From assembly GCA_022448265.1 (NCBI GenBank), contig JAKVCC010000020.1:1-64000 (forward strand): a stretch of DNA of 64,000 nt. Direction: 5' to 3'. The first letter of the stretch is position 1. Every line of letters starts with the position of its first letter. A model generated the notes under the pieces. The model saw only the letters and a list, made by a program, of their open reading frames with translations, was not told the origin of the DNA and searched no databases. Of this stretch, positions 48,152-59,206 are shown in pieces. This stretch comes from Pirellulales bacterium. GTDB lineage: Bacteria > Planctomycetota > Planctomycetia > Pirellulales > Lacipirellulaceae. A program made the translations under genes and the position numbers.

Positions 48152-49252
48152 ATGTCAAATTCCAAATTGCGACTCCAAATCGCCTGGGAAGCCGCTCGGT
48201 TGATGTACGAACGGCAGGAGTCCGAGTATTATCGCGCCAAGATGAAAGCGGCGCGAAAACTCTGCCAGGGCTGGGCCAAGCCGAGCGATTTGCCCAGCAA
48301 TGCCGAGATCCGCGAGCAAGTTCAAACACTGGCAAGGCTCTACGAAGGCGATTCGCGATCCGATAATCTGCAAAAAATGCGTCTGGCAGCTCTCGGTTTG
48401 ATGCGCCAGCTCGCCCGATTTCGGCCTCAGCTGATCGGCAGCGTCCTCACGGGACACATTCGGCAGGGCTCCGACATCGATTTGCATCTCTTCTCAGATA
48501 CGGTCGAGGCGGTTACTCATAATCTTGATCAGGAGGGGTTAGCCTACGACGTCGAGCGCAAGCACGTCCGCAAACACGGCGAAGAACGAACGTACAATCA
48601 CGTGCACATCAAAGGCATTTATCCGTTTGAGCTAACCATCTATGCGGCCCAAGAGGCCCACTATGTTTTCAAGAGTTCGATCACGGGCAAGGCCATCGAG
48701 CGCGCCAGCATTGCACAATTGGAGCAGTTTCTCGCCAAGGAATACCCCCACGACAATATCGAAGCGGCTCTGGAAGAAGCTGAAAAACAGGTTGATCGTT
48801 TTATGATTTACGAGGCCTTGCTGCTGCCACTGGAGAATGTCCGGGGAAATTTGAAGTATCATCCGGAGGGGGACGTACTGTATCACAGCCTCCAGGTCTT
48901 TGATCACGCGCGTGACGCATTGCCTTATGACGAGGAATTCTTGACTGCAGCGCTGCTACACGACGTTGGCAAGGGGATCGACCCGCACGATCATGTCGTG
49001 GCAGGCCTCGAGGCTCTCCAGGATACGATTACAGAGCGCACAGCTTGGCTAATCGAGCATCACATGCTAGCCCACGCGATCAGAGATCAAACAATCGGCC
49101 GCCGCGCCCATCGCCGACTGCGCGAGTCGGAAAATTACGAAGATCTCCTATTGCTCGGCAAGTGTGACCGTGCCGGCCGCCAACCGGGCGTCGAAGCTCC
49201 GGAGTTAGAAGAAGCGCTAAACTGCCTCCGCGAACTAAACCAAACTATGTAG
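48152..49252 (+). CDS. Nucleotidyltransferase-HD domain fusion protein
   Basis: A 366-residue protein with a Pol-beta-like nucleotidyltransferase region, GSVLTGHIRQGSDIDL (Gly96-Ser97, Asp108, Asp110, with Glu160 in PFELTIY as possible third carboxylate), and a C-terminal HD phosphohydrolase region: LYHSLQVF (His245), LLHDVGKG (His270, Asp271) and HDHVV (His281). Both active sites look complete. It differs from CCA-adding enzymes in having no tRNA-binding tail that I recognise. The combination suggests opposing synthesis and hydrolysis activities, or one regulating the other; the substrate is unknown. Confidence 0.78.
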   Translation: MSNSKLRLQIAWEAARLMYERQESEYYRAKMKAARKLCQGWAKPSDLPSNAEIREQVQTLARLYEGDSRSDNLQKMRLAALGLMRQLARFRPQLIGSVLTGHIRQGSDIDLHLFSDTVEAVTHNLDQEGLAYDVERKHVRKHGEERTYNHVHIKGIYPFELTIYAAQEAHYVFKSSITGKAIERASIAQLEQFLAKEYPHDNIEAALEEAEKQVDRFMIYEALLLPLENVRGNLKYHPEGDVLYHSLQVFDHARDALPYDEEFLTAALLHDVGKGIDPHDHVVAGLEALQDTITERTAWLIEHHMLAHAIRDQTIGRRAHRRLRESENYEDLLLLGKCDRAGRQPGVEAPELEEALNCLRELNQTM

Positions 49253-49271
49253 CATGGGCCCATGCTACGTC

Positions 49272-50243
49272 CTACATCCCTAACCAACGCCCCACCGTGC
49301 GCCTCGCCTGGCCGACGAGCTTTCCCGATAGTAGGTCTTCGGTAATCGTTGTCTTGTCTGTGGAAAAATTTCGCCAAACGGCATCGACGTAGGGCTGGCT
49401 CGTCTCGGCTAGCGTAGCGTAATAGCCCTTAGTTTCGATGTCACTCAAAGCCGTCCGGTAATGGTCGACCACATGCCGATCAAACAGGCGTCCGACCGCG
49501 CGTGTCGAAGAAAGCGCTCCGCGACCAATCGAAGCCACCCGATCAAGCGAATGAAGCGCCATGGCGCTCGAAACCTCAAACAGGCTAACCTCCTCGTGGG
49601 CGGCAATAGCCTGCATCTCATTCCACATACGCTCCACCTCGGCCTGGGGTAGTACCTGTGTGGGATCGATCTCGCCAACCGCCGACTTGGTTTGCTCGAT
49701 CATTTCGCGAAGACCGTCCACCGAGATGGGCGGTGTGTTGAAAGCCGCCGCCGCAACACCTGAGGCCTTGCTGACCGCTGCGAGCAGATCGCTGGTGCGA
49801 TCAATTGTCGTGTCGGCGTCGATCACACCTTCGCGTTTGAGCTCGCTGGTGAGCTCGTTGAGATAGGTTTGCGAGCCGTAGGCGATGTCGCTAACCACTG
49901 CAAGAAGCATCATTGGTGAGACGTGCAGCGTTGCCAAACCGGCCATTTCTACGAAGTTACCGACCGTCTTCCTTGCTACAAAATCATCGATAGCAGGCTC
50001 ATCTACGCTAGATTGCTGCTCCGCAGCGACGCCCCCCACGTCCTCTGTCAGAAATTTTAGCGTCTCACCAACCAAAATTGAGTAAGTCTTGCTATCTTGA
50101 AATGCTTGAGGCACCAGCAGCGCGGCCGACTCGCGAATAGCCCCCCCGGCAACGCCGGTGGTCGTCCGCAAGGCTCGCTCTGGTAGACTCAGAGTATAGA
50201 GCAAGTAATCGCGAACGGACTTGGACGGTTGGCTTTCCGACAT
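49272..50243 (-). CDS. Conserved hypothetical protein at the end of the zwf block
   Basis: A 323-residue, mostly helical protein without a recognised domain. It has a polar N-terminus (MSESQPSKSVRDYLLYT), a Gly/Ala-rich segment (TTGVAGGAIRESAALL) and a moderately hydrophobic stretch ASGVAAAAFN; no clear signal peptide. Its start is 23 bases after the zwf stop, so it may be co-transcribed with zwf. I cannot assign a function; similar proteins seem to belong to planctomycetes. Confidence 0.65.
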   Translation of the reverse strand: MSESQPSKSVRDYLLYTLSLPERALRTTTGVAGGAIRESAALLVPQAFQDSKTYSILVGETLKFLTEDVGGVAAEQQSSVDEPAIDDFVARKTVGNFVEMAGLATLHVSPMMLLAVVSDIAYGSQTYLNELTSELKREGVIDADTTIDRTSDLLAAVSKASGVAAAAFNTPPISVDGLREMIEQTKSAVGEIDPTQVLPQAEVERMWNEMQAIAAHEEVSLFEVSSAMALHSLDRVASIGRGALSSTRAVGRLFDRHVVDHYRTALSDIETKGYYATLAETSQPYVDAVWRNFSTDKTTITEDLLSGKLVGQARRTVGRWLGM

Positions 50244-50266
50244 AATTAAACTTTCGAGCTAAGTGC

Positions 50267-51721
50267 TCATCCCAGTACCGGGCACGTATCAAACCACTCG
50301 CGACCCTGCTTCAGCATCCATTCCCGACACTCGTCGGGCCCCCAAAATCCGGCATCATACATGAACAGGGAAGGGCGGTCGCTGGTTCGCCACGCTTCCA
50401 ATATCGGATCACAAATGCGCCATGCCGCTTCAACCTCGTCAGCGCGGGCAAACAGACTGGCATCACCTTCCAGGGCATCGAGCAAAAGTCGCTCATAGGC
50501 TTCGGGCATCGAGCCGCGAAACTCCTTATAGTAGTTAAACGTTAGGTGGGTTTGCCGCATCCGCATTCCGGCGTCGGGCACTTTGGTTTGAAAGTGTACT
50601 TGGATCCCCTCGGCGGGCTGCACCTGGATTACTAGCCGGTTGGCCTCGCCTAAATCACGCGGACTGTCGGCGAACAATTTGTGCGGCGGTGCATGAAATT
50701 GAATCACGATCTGCGTCGTCCGGCACGACATCCCCTTGCCACTCCGCAAATAAAATGGGACACCCTGCCAGCGCCAGTTGTCAACCGCGAGCTTTATCCC
50801 AGCAAAGGTTGCCGTACGGCTTGTGGGTTCTACTCCCTCAGCGGACGTGTAACCTCGGTACTGACCGCGAAACGTATCCTCGGCAACATGTCGCGCCGTG
50901 AGCGGACGAATCGCATTGAGTACTTTCACTTTTTCATTGCGGATGGCGTCTGCTTCATAACGCACAGGCGCCTCCATCGCGGTCACCATCAAGAGCTGTA
51001 GCAAGTGGTTCTGTATCATATCGCGCACCACCCCCGCTGAATCGTAATACCCAGCGCGACTGCCGACATCCACCGCCTCGGCCACAGTAATCTGGACATG
51101 ATCTATGTAGTTACGGTTCCAAATCGGCTCATAGATCGTATTGCCAAAACGCAGCACCATCAAATTCTGCACCGTTTCCTTGCCCAAGTAGTGATCGATT
51201 CGATAAACCTGATGTTCGGAAAATACTTGGTGCGTCGCCCGGTTGAGATCCTGCGCACTGGCCAAGTCCGTACCGAACGGTTTTTCGACGACAATCCGGC
51301 GTGCCCCTAAGTTTTCATCTGCTAGTCCTGAACGCCCCAACTGCTCAATGGCTGGCTTGTAAAACCGTGGAGCAGTCGACAGGTAGTAGAGTCGGCTGCA
51401 ACGCGTGCACCCTTCGATCTCGTCCAAAAACTGGCTCAGCGACTGAAAGTCTTGCTCTTTGCCGATGTCGCCTTGATGATAGTAAATCTGCTTGGCGAAC
51501 TTGGCCCACTGTCCGGCGTCGAATTTTTCGCCCGCGAACTCCTCCGTGGTCTTCGCCAGCGCCGAGCGCCACGCGTCATGCGAAAATTCAGAACGCGAAA
51601 AACCAACCAAACGCAGTGGGCCCTCAATCCGCCCTTTCCGAAAGAGTTGATAGAGCGCGGGAACGAGTTTGCGGCTCGTAAGATCGCCCGATGCCCCGAA
51701 GATCACGATTGTAAAGGACAT
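50267..51721 (-). CDS. zwf: Glucose-6-phosphate 1-dehydrogenase
   Basis: Zwf oxidises glucose 6-phosphate to 6-phosphogluconolactone, making NADPH. The 484-residue protein has the N-terminal IFGASGDLTSRKLVPALY nucleotide-binding motif and the active-site RIDHYLGKETVQN with the catalytic histidine and lysine. It belongs to a same-strand block with gnd, giving the oxidative pentose phosphate pathway; the gene for the intermediate lactonase is not in the block. The upstream 122 bases contain degenerate short repeats. Confidence 0.97.
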   Translation of the reverse strand: MSFTIVIFGASGDLTSRKLVPALYQLFRKGRIEGPLRLVGFSRSEFSHDAWRSALAKTTEEFAGEKFDAGQWAKFAKQIYYHQGDIGKEQDFQSLSQFLDEIEGCTRCSRLYYLSTAPRFYKPAIEQLGRSGLADENLGARRIVVEKPFGTDLASAQDLNRATHQVFSEHQVYRIDHYLGKETVQNLMVLRFGNTIYEPIWNRNYIDHVQITVAEAVDVGSRAGYYDSAGVVRDMIQNHLLQLLMVTAMEAPVRYEADAIRNEKVKVLNAIRPLTARHVAEDTFRGQYRGYTSAEGVEPTSRTATFAGIKLAVDNWRWQGVPFYLRSGKGMSCRTTQIVIQFHAPPHKLFADSPRDLGEANRLVIQVQPAEGIQVHFQTKVPDAGMRMRQTHLTFNYYKEFRGSMPEAYERLLLDALEGDASLFARADEVEAAWRICDPILEAWRTSDRPSLFMYDAGFWGPDECREWMLKQGREWFDTCPVLG

Positions 51722-51843
51722 TGAAGGCGCAAGTTGTGAGGTACGTGTTGTGAATCGCGAGTTGATGGGGGCAAGACCAACTACCTAAACCCAAAACAAA
51801 CCCGAGCGCGCAACAACTCAGGCCCGTGTCCCATGACTCGGGC

Positions 51844-52626
51844 CTATATCGTCATGCTCGTAAATCCGCCATCGACATACAAGGCCGTTCCGGTAATGAA
51901 ACTGCCGGCCGAAGCCGAAAGCAACAGCAAGGCGGCGCCCACCAACTCTTCAGGAGAACCAAAACGGTCCATGGGTGTGTGACGCATGATGTCGGCAACT
52001 CGATCCGGGGTCAATATTTTTCGATTTTGTTCTGCCGGAAAGAACCCTGGGCAAAGGCAATTGACCCGCACATTTTGAGGGGCAAACTCACGGGCCACGT
52101 TCTGCGTTAAACTGAGCACCGCCGCTTTGGTGGCAGCATAGGTAAACACTTTCGAAAGAGGGAGAGAACTCGTCACGCTGCCGATATTGAGAATCGCCCC
52201 CCCGCCTGCTTTGGCCATGTGCGGCACAAAGGCCTGACAGGCCATATGCATGGTGGTGAGATTCGCGCTCAGGATTTGCTGAAACTCCTCATCCGTGATC
52301 TCCAGGTAAGGGGTCGCCGAGTTTATTCCTGCGGCGTTGACGAGCGCCTGCACGCGCCCATGCTCTGCCAGGACAGTGTCGCGCAATTGCTCGATTGACT
52401 CACGGGACGTAGCATCCACTGCAAAAAACGAAGCATCGCCGCCCTGATTCTTGATGGCGGCCACGCGCGCTTCACCCCGTTCGAGGCTGCGTCCGGCAAC
52501 CACCACATGGGCTCCTGCTTGGGCCAATCCCTCACTCAAGGCTCCGCCCAGTACTCCCGTGCCGCCAACGACGACGGCCACCTGGCCGTCCAACCCAAAC
52601 AGTTGCTTCAAGTACTCATCAGACAT
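51844..52626 (-). CDS. Short-chain dehydrogenase/reductase
   Basis: A 260-residue SDR oxidoreductase. The NAD(P)-binding GGTGVLGGALSEGL (about 21-34), NAAGINSA and the catalytic YAATK with the upstream serine region GSVTSSLPLS are present. The family includes gluconate 5-dehydrogenase and mannonate oxidoreductases, and its position between zwf and gnd suggests a role with sugar acids such as gluconate; this is inference only. Gaps to neighbours are 64 and 122 bases on the same strand. Confidence 0.9.
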   Translation of the reverse strand: MSDEYLKQLFGLDGQVAVVVGGTGVLGGALSEGLAQAGAHVVVAGRSLERGEARVAAIKNQGGDASFFAVDATSRESIEQLRDTVLAEHGRVQALVNAAGINSATPYLEITDEEFQQILSANLTTMHMACQAFVPHMAKAGGGAILNIGSVTSSLPLSKVFTYAATKAAVLSLTQNVAREFAPQNVRVNCLCPGFFPAEQNRKILTPDRVADIMRHTPMDRFGSPEELVGAALLLLSASAGSFITGTALYVDGGFTSMTI

Positions 52627-52690
52627 AGCTTCTCAATTTCAGCCAGGGGGATTACGGGCAGGCCGTTTCGCTTCGCGCAAACTGTATGCC

Positions 52691-54127
<1,437 letters not shown>

Positions 54128-54290
54128 GTTTTTCTCCATGCCTGCAGCCTGTTACGTCAGGCTGCGGCCGATTGAAATGCTTAAAGCCTCATCCAGCGGC
54201 AACGCCTGCCCCGTGCCAGCGCCGTCGTGTCAGCGCGTTTGCAGCCGTGCAGTTTCAATACTCTGCACACCGCACACCTTCCCTCAATCC

Positions 54291-55154
54291 TCATTCCATC
54301 CAAGGTGGCTCCGTCGGCAAACACTTATCAAAATCATTTAACAAGTCATCCTGATAATCTCCGGCGAATGTTCCGCCGACAAAGCGGTCAATCCCTTCCT
54401 CCAGAAGACGTTGCCAACTTGCCTCTTCGTCTCCTGGATTAATCGGAAAAAAGAGACAATTGTTGGCCACAGCCGCCTTGTGATCGCCCGGGGCATCGCC
54501 AAGCATCAACGTCTGGTCCTCCGCGTAGTGACCAGAGAGTTCCAATGTTTCACGTTTGGTACCCGACTCCTGCCCACAAATGGCCTTAACGAATCTGGCC
54601 AAGTTGTGCTCCTCCCACTCAGCTTGCAAAGCAGCATTGGGGGTTGCCGAAACAACCAGCATATCGGCAAACTGAGAAAAACGGTCCAGGCACGCCTTCA
54701 CGTGAGGAAAAGGCGGGACCCCGCGCACCATTTCCGCGATACTATGGTTCACCTGGCGAGACCAATCGAGAGCCTTCTTGAGGTCCGGGTCACCAGTGGC
54801 CTCCACGACCTTTTCCAGGGCCGGATTGCCCAACTTGGTTTCTTGTGCGATCCAATTGACGACCCCCTGCAGCTGCGGCACTGGCAAACCGCGGTTCTGC
54901 ACTTCAGCGCGGCCGCGCAGCCAGTCGAGCTGTTCGACCAGAGCGGGAAAACGGTTGATCCCGCGACTCTTAGAGTACAAATTTACAAACTCAGCGGCCT
55001 CGCGCGCAAAACGACTGACGCCTTGCAAGTCATAACAATTGATAAAGTTGGGAATGAAGCACTCTTTATGCTTCACTTCCATCGTGTCGAACACGCAGCC
55101 GTCGGAATCGATCCCGACGAGAAATTTGTGCTCGGGTTTATAATCTTCTGTCAC
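54291..55154 (-). CDS. HAD family hydrolase
   Basis: A 287-residue haloacid dehalogenase-type phosphatase. Motif I is GIDSDGCVFDTM with the nucleophilic and acid/base aspartates, motif II contains VVSATPNAAL, and motif IV is LMLGDAPGDHKAA. The middle helical cap is large, and phosphate esters of small molecules are likely substrates, but I cannot name one. The start is GTG. It lies between PFK and gnd genes, which makes a sugar phosphate plausible. Confidence 0.85.
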   Translation of the reverse strand: MTEDYKPEHKFLVGIDSDGCVFDTMEVKHKECFIPNFINCYDLQGVSRFAREAAEFVNLYSKSRGINRFPALVEQLDWLRGRAEVQNRGLPVPQLQGVVNWIAQETKLGNPALEKVVEATGDPDLKKALDWSRQVNHSIAEMVRGVPPFPHVKACLDRFSQFADMLVVSATPNAALQAEWEEHNLARFVKAICGQESGTKRETLELSGHYAEDQTLMLGDAPGDHKAAVANNCLFFPINPGDEEASWQRLLEEGIDRFVGGTFAGDYQDDLLNDFDKCLPTEPPWME

Positions 55155-55187
55155 AGGATAGTGCCTCGTCGATTTAAATCTTAAGCC

Positions 55188-56489
55188 TTACGCTTGCCCT
55201 TGGTCGCGATCGGCTTGGGGGATGTAATGCTTGAGCCTTTGCTCCGCAAAGATGGGCTGAATCCGCGCCAGGCGCTGGCGGCCTGCCTCCATGGGTAACG
55301 TAACCATTTTGTCGCCGATCAATGGACGGCAGTATTCAACAAAGCCATCAGTCACGTCGAGACCATTCTCCGTGATCCAGTCAGCGGGAAAGCTCCGCTC
55401 GCTATTTGCCACAAGGGATAGAGGCACCTTGTCAAACGTCACCTCGTAGCTTGGCCCCTGACTGCGAAGCAGCGTCGCCATAAACCCCGACTGGCCCGCA
55501 GCAGCAAGTTCGACCGCTTTCACGCCGGAACTGTAGGCCTCGTCCAAATCAACCGTCGATGCATACGCGATCGCATTGCGCTGATCGGTACCCGATATAT
55601 TGCACCGTGCCGCCCCCTTAGCGGCAAGCCCGTGCGTATTAAGATAATTGACAATACACTGCGCGACTGTGATTTGACTGGCCCCAAAGGAAGTATGCCC
55701 AAACGAATCCTTCACCTCGCCCAGGTCGCCGATGTCGAGTCCCTCGCTCACAACCACCATCACGCGTCCATCTGCTTTAAGTTGATCATTGACCTGATCG
55801 GCGATTTGCGGCAACGTTACCTCGCGCTCGGCCAAGTAGATCTGCAGCGGAAAATCTCGATTTGGGTCGGCCAAGCGCGCGGCGGCAGGGATAAAACCGA
55901 TACGGCGTCCCATGGCCTGCATCACCAGCACCGGATCGGCAGGCGAAGACCCTACATTCTCCTCATTACAGTTCTGCACCATATGCATCCAGTATTTGGC
56001 ACACGAGCCATAACCGGGAGTATGGTCGATTAACTGGAACTCGCTATCGCCGACATCATTGTCGATCGTTTTAGGGACCCCCACGCCCACTAGTTCGAGA
56101 CCACGCTGCTCGGCGAGTAGCGCCACCTTATTGGCAGTGTCCATCGAATCGTTACCACCAATGTAGAGAAAATAACCGATGTTGTGCGCTCTAAAAACTT
56201 CGATTACACGATCAAAATCTTCGTTTTGCCACTCCTTTAGTTTGTAGCGACACGTGCCAATCGAACCGGCGGCGGGCGTATACCGGAGCAGCGCAATTTC
56301 CTCCGGAGACTGAGCAGACAGATCGATCAGCTCTTCTTTCAGCACTCCCTCGATTCCATGCCAACCGCCATAAACAGTGCCAATCTCCTGCGACTCCCGC
56401 GCGGCTTCGACAATGCCGCGCAAGCTACTATTGATCACACAGCTCGGACCGCCACTTTGGGCCACTGCCATGTTTTTGGGACCACTCAT
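55188..56489 (-). CDS. Pyrophosphate-type 6-phosphofructokinase, second type
   Basis: A 433-residue phosphofructokinase of a different subgroup from the one at 40408-41736. It starts MAVAQSGGPSCVINSSLRGI, has YGGWHGIEGVL, the GGND motif at 111-114 and VPKTIDND with Lys140: Asp in the fourth position and the lysine indicate PPi usage. The substrate region MGRRIGFIPAAARL and ATLLRSQGP are present. It is the first gene of the carbon block (HAD gene 33 bases downstream). The two enzymes could work in different directions or conditions. Confidence 0.86.
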   Translation of the reverse strand: MSGPKNMAVAQSGGPSCVINSSLRGIVEAARESQEIGTVYGGWHGIEGVLKEELIDLSAQSPEEIALLRYTPAAGSIGTCRYKLKEWQNEDFDRVIEVFRAHNIGYFLYIGGNDSMDTANKVALLAEQRGLELVGVGVPKTIDNDVGDSEFQLIDHTPGYGSCAKYWMHMVQNCNEENVGSSPADPVLVMQAMGRRIGFIPAAARLADPNRDFPLQIYLAEREVTLPQIADQVNDQLKADGRVMVVVSEGLDIGDLGEVKDSFGHTSFGASQITVAQCIVNYLNTHGLAAKGAARCNISGTDQRNAIAYASTVDLDEAYSSGVKAVELAAAGQSGFMATLLRSQGPSYEVTFDKVPLSLVANSERSFPADWITENGLDVTDGFVEYCRPLIGDKMVTLPMEAGRQRLARIQPIFAEQRLKHYIPQADRDQGQA

Positions 56490-57207
56490 AGTCTCTTACA
56501 CCTCGGGGAACAGGAGTGCGTGACGGTCACGAAGTGCCCCGCCAACCCATCCAATAGTACAGCTCATCAAAAAACTCAGCCGGGAACGTGCCGTTTGCGG
56601 TTAAAGGGGCCCTGGCACAAGACCCACCAAAAGTATGCCCTACAAGATAACGGATTAGGCCCTTTGCTGGTGAACCGTTTTCAAAACCTGACCTGGAACT
56701 ACAACACTTGGGGATCTAGCCTGCATATTTCCTACGCCTACACTGACTACCAAATTTTAGCGGACCGCTTACGTCACTGTCGACGTGGGTCTGATTTGCG
56801 GCGACGAGCGCACAGGGCCCCTTGCTCGTGGTATTTGAGATTGGCCAGAGATCCTCCAGACCGGAGAAGAACCGGCCAAGCGATTTACGCGATTTACCGG
56901 TACTCGGTCAGGTGATTGACCTTAGTCTTCGTGAAAGGGGAAGCGTTGTTACACCTCAGTTTTACTACCCCTAAGGCCATCGCGCTATAGGCGTCGACTG
57001 ATGGTTTTGAGGCCGATAGACTCTTCGCGTAGACTCCGGAGGAGCGATGATTCTAATCTTGTCGCCAGCAGATCTACAATCGCACACGCACGCGAGCATC
57101 AGGCCCCCATAATCTTCCCGCAACCAATGTGCCCCGTCCGCGGCGCGCCAGCAGCACTCCTGCCGGCGGAGGTCTTTGCCATCGGGCCACCGCGAAAAGT
57201 AGAAAGT
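56490..57207. other. Long intergenic region, no gene recognised
   Basis: About 720 bases between two minus-strand genes. Several open frames exist on the plus strand but none has protein character or ribosome site. I see no strong terminator or repeat. Possible promoters for the carbon block lie in its first 150 bases. Confidence 0.5.
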
Positions 57208-59019
57208 CTAATCTGTAGTGGCCGCATGCTTTTCAGCGTAGGCCGGCAGTTCGAGAATACGCTCCTCGATACGGGCCAGCTCAGCCACCAGACGACTCAT
57301 CTCCTTACCACCAAATTGAGATTCCAAGGTATCAATCCCCAAGCCTTCTGCCAGATCAGCAATCGGTACCATATAGTCGGTAACCCGAAAATCTTGCGAC
57401 ACTTTTTCAACAGATATCTTGCCGGCCAGCAAGTGCTCAGCAAAGATCATGCCCGCTCGGTTAGCTGCCATGTCGGCAAAGCTGAATCCAGACCCGTCCC
57501 GGGCGTCTAATAGCTCTTTTGCCAAACCCGCGCCTCGCGTAGCCGCTGAACCCAAGATCACGAGCGAATGTGCGGAGACGAAAAAATGCTTGGCCAAATC
57601 TTGCCGGCCAAACATCGCAAGACGGCTCGGAAGACGGACGCGACTACGACGCTCCGCTTCCGACTCTGTCCGCCTGACAAAACGGGCGGTGGGCGGAAAA
57701 GTGCGCAGCATATCGCCATTGTCGGCAAAGATCCCCAGTGCGAGCAACAGCGCTTGGGCGCGACGCGAAGAATCGATTCGCAAGGCCACAGTGGCCGCGC
57801 GGCGAATCCACCTATTGGTTTGCCCATCGGTCAGTGTTTTCGAATCTGGCCGAGCTCCCGCCGGAGAATCCACGGTACCGCGATACTCCTGCGACGACGC
57901 TATTCGCACAAGCGCACGCAAAACCTGACGTGTATCCTCCACCAGTGGCGGTGTACGCACTCGGCCAATCAGCTGCTGGTATCGCTTGGCGGCAGGATCT
58001 TTAGGCATCGCGGCACCCAGCACTCTGTAGATCTCTAGCATCCGCTTTCGTGTTGGCCCTGAAAACTCGTTGATGCTCTTGGCGCCCCAGTGGCGAAGTT
58101 CTTCTGCCACGATGGCCATCAAAAGTGTATTTACCACGTCAAACTGAATACGGGATCCCGATCCGCGCTGTTGGCCGCCGGACAGCAACGGGCGCATCAC
58201 ACTTTGTGGCTCAGGACTGTGCGAGGCACCCAGAAAATGCCCCAACTCATGAACCAGCAACTCCAGTCGCTCGGTTTCCCGCACGTTGGGGGCCCTTTCT
58301 TTGACCATAATGTATGGATAGAGCACGCCGCGAGTGCCTCCCATATGCACGCGCCCCTTGGTAATCTGGTACTGACTGCTAAACCCAATCGCCACCACTG
58401 CCGGACTGGGCGAAACACGGCGCTCGAATTCACGCATCGATCGAGAAAAATCGTTTTGCGCGTTGTCGGACTCCCAGGTATCTACCGCCACCACTTTTAA
58501 GGTTACACCGCAGTGTGCTTCCAGGATCTGGGAAGCCCGGGCCACGCGCTGGCGCAATCGAGGCTCCCAAACTCTGCGGTGGGTCGGCTCATCTTCATCT
58601 ACCAGCAGTTTCACAGAAATAACTGTCGCGTCGGCCTGCCCGTCACCCGGGCGCAGCACAGGCGTCGTCTCGCCACTGTCCTGCGGTCCGAGGTCAATCT
58701 GCTCCAACTGCAAGCTGCCATCGTCCAGCGCATGTGTGAAATAGTAGGCACTGTTGGGAGTAAGTCGCAAATTATTCTGCGACAAACCTTCCCCAAAGCG
58801 AACACGCATCGTCGTCGAAAATCGCACTGCCCGCGCGTCGCCAGCCGCCAATGTCATACTCCGCGAACGCTCACCGGCCGGAAACAAATTAAACATCTGG
58901 GCGGAATTCGTCCGGTTGGCAAGCACCGCAACTTCCGCCCCAGCCTGTTCAGCTCCCCAGCAACCAATTCCTAGCATAACTAAGAACATGAAGCGGCAAT
59001 TGGATCGGAATCGCAGCAA
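57208..59019 (-). CDS. Secreted metzincin-type metalloprotease
   Basis: A 603-residue exported protein: signal peptide (about 1-28, FMFLVMLGIGCWGAEQAGA), an N-terminal beta region resembling a cell-surface stalk, and a protease domain with the extended zinc motif HELGHFLGASH (His257, Glu258, His261, Gly264, His267) and the Met-turn-like SVMRP at 273-277. The C-terminal half (about 300-600) is helical and of unknown fold. The substrate is unknown. Secretion is inferred from the hydrophobic N-terminus. Monocistronic by spacing. Confidence 0.85.
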   Translation of the reverse strand: MLRFRSNCRFMFLVMLGIGCWGAEQAGAEVAVLANRTNSAQMFNLFPAGERSRSMTLAAGDARAVRFSTTMRVRFGEGLSQNNLRLTPNSAYYFTHALDDGSLQLEQIDLGPQDSGETTPVLRPGDGQADATVISVKLLVDEDEPTHRRVWEPRLRQRVARASQILEAHCGVTLKVVAVDTWESDNAQNDFSRSMREFERRVSPSPAVVAIGFSSQYQITKGRVHMGGTRGVLYPYIMVKERAPNVRETERLELLVHELGHFLGASHSPEPQSVMRPLLSGGQQRGSGSRIQFDVVNTLLMAIVAEELRHWGAKSINEFSGPTRKRMLEIYRVLGAAMPKDPAAKRYQQLIGRVRTPPLVEDTRQVLRALVRIASSQEYRGTVDSPAGARPDSKTLTDGQTNRWIRRAATVALRIDSSRRAQALLLALGIFADNGDMLRTFPPTARFVRRTESEAERRSRVRLPSRLAMFGRQDLAKHFFVSAHSLVILGSAATRGAGLAKELLDARDGSGFSFADMAANRAGMIFAEHLLAGKISVEKVSQDFRVTDYMVPIADLAEGLGIDTLESQFGGKEMSRLVAELARIEERILELPAYAEKHAATTD

Positions 59020-59206
59020 GGGATTGGACTTCCTAAAACGAAAGGAAAAAGAAACTGCGGCCCTGGCAGCTACATCAGATGATTTTACACGAAATCAGAC
59101 GTTCCGGCGACGGCGCGGCGACTAAGCGGCCGCCCCAATCGTTTTTCAAGTGGGGGGAGGGGGTAGACAGTTGCGGCAGGGCCCAATTGCATTCACTGCG
59201 CCAAGG

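Noticed and set aside
47860-48366. 168-codon plus-strand frame
   Set aside because: It overlaps the NT-HD gene out of frame and its residues are arginine/proline-biased like a shadow frame.
56358-56915. 185-codon plus-strand frame
   Set aside because: Its first part is antisense to the PFK gene and the rest resembles no protein; no ribosome site.
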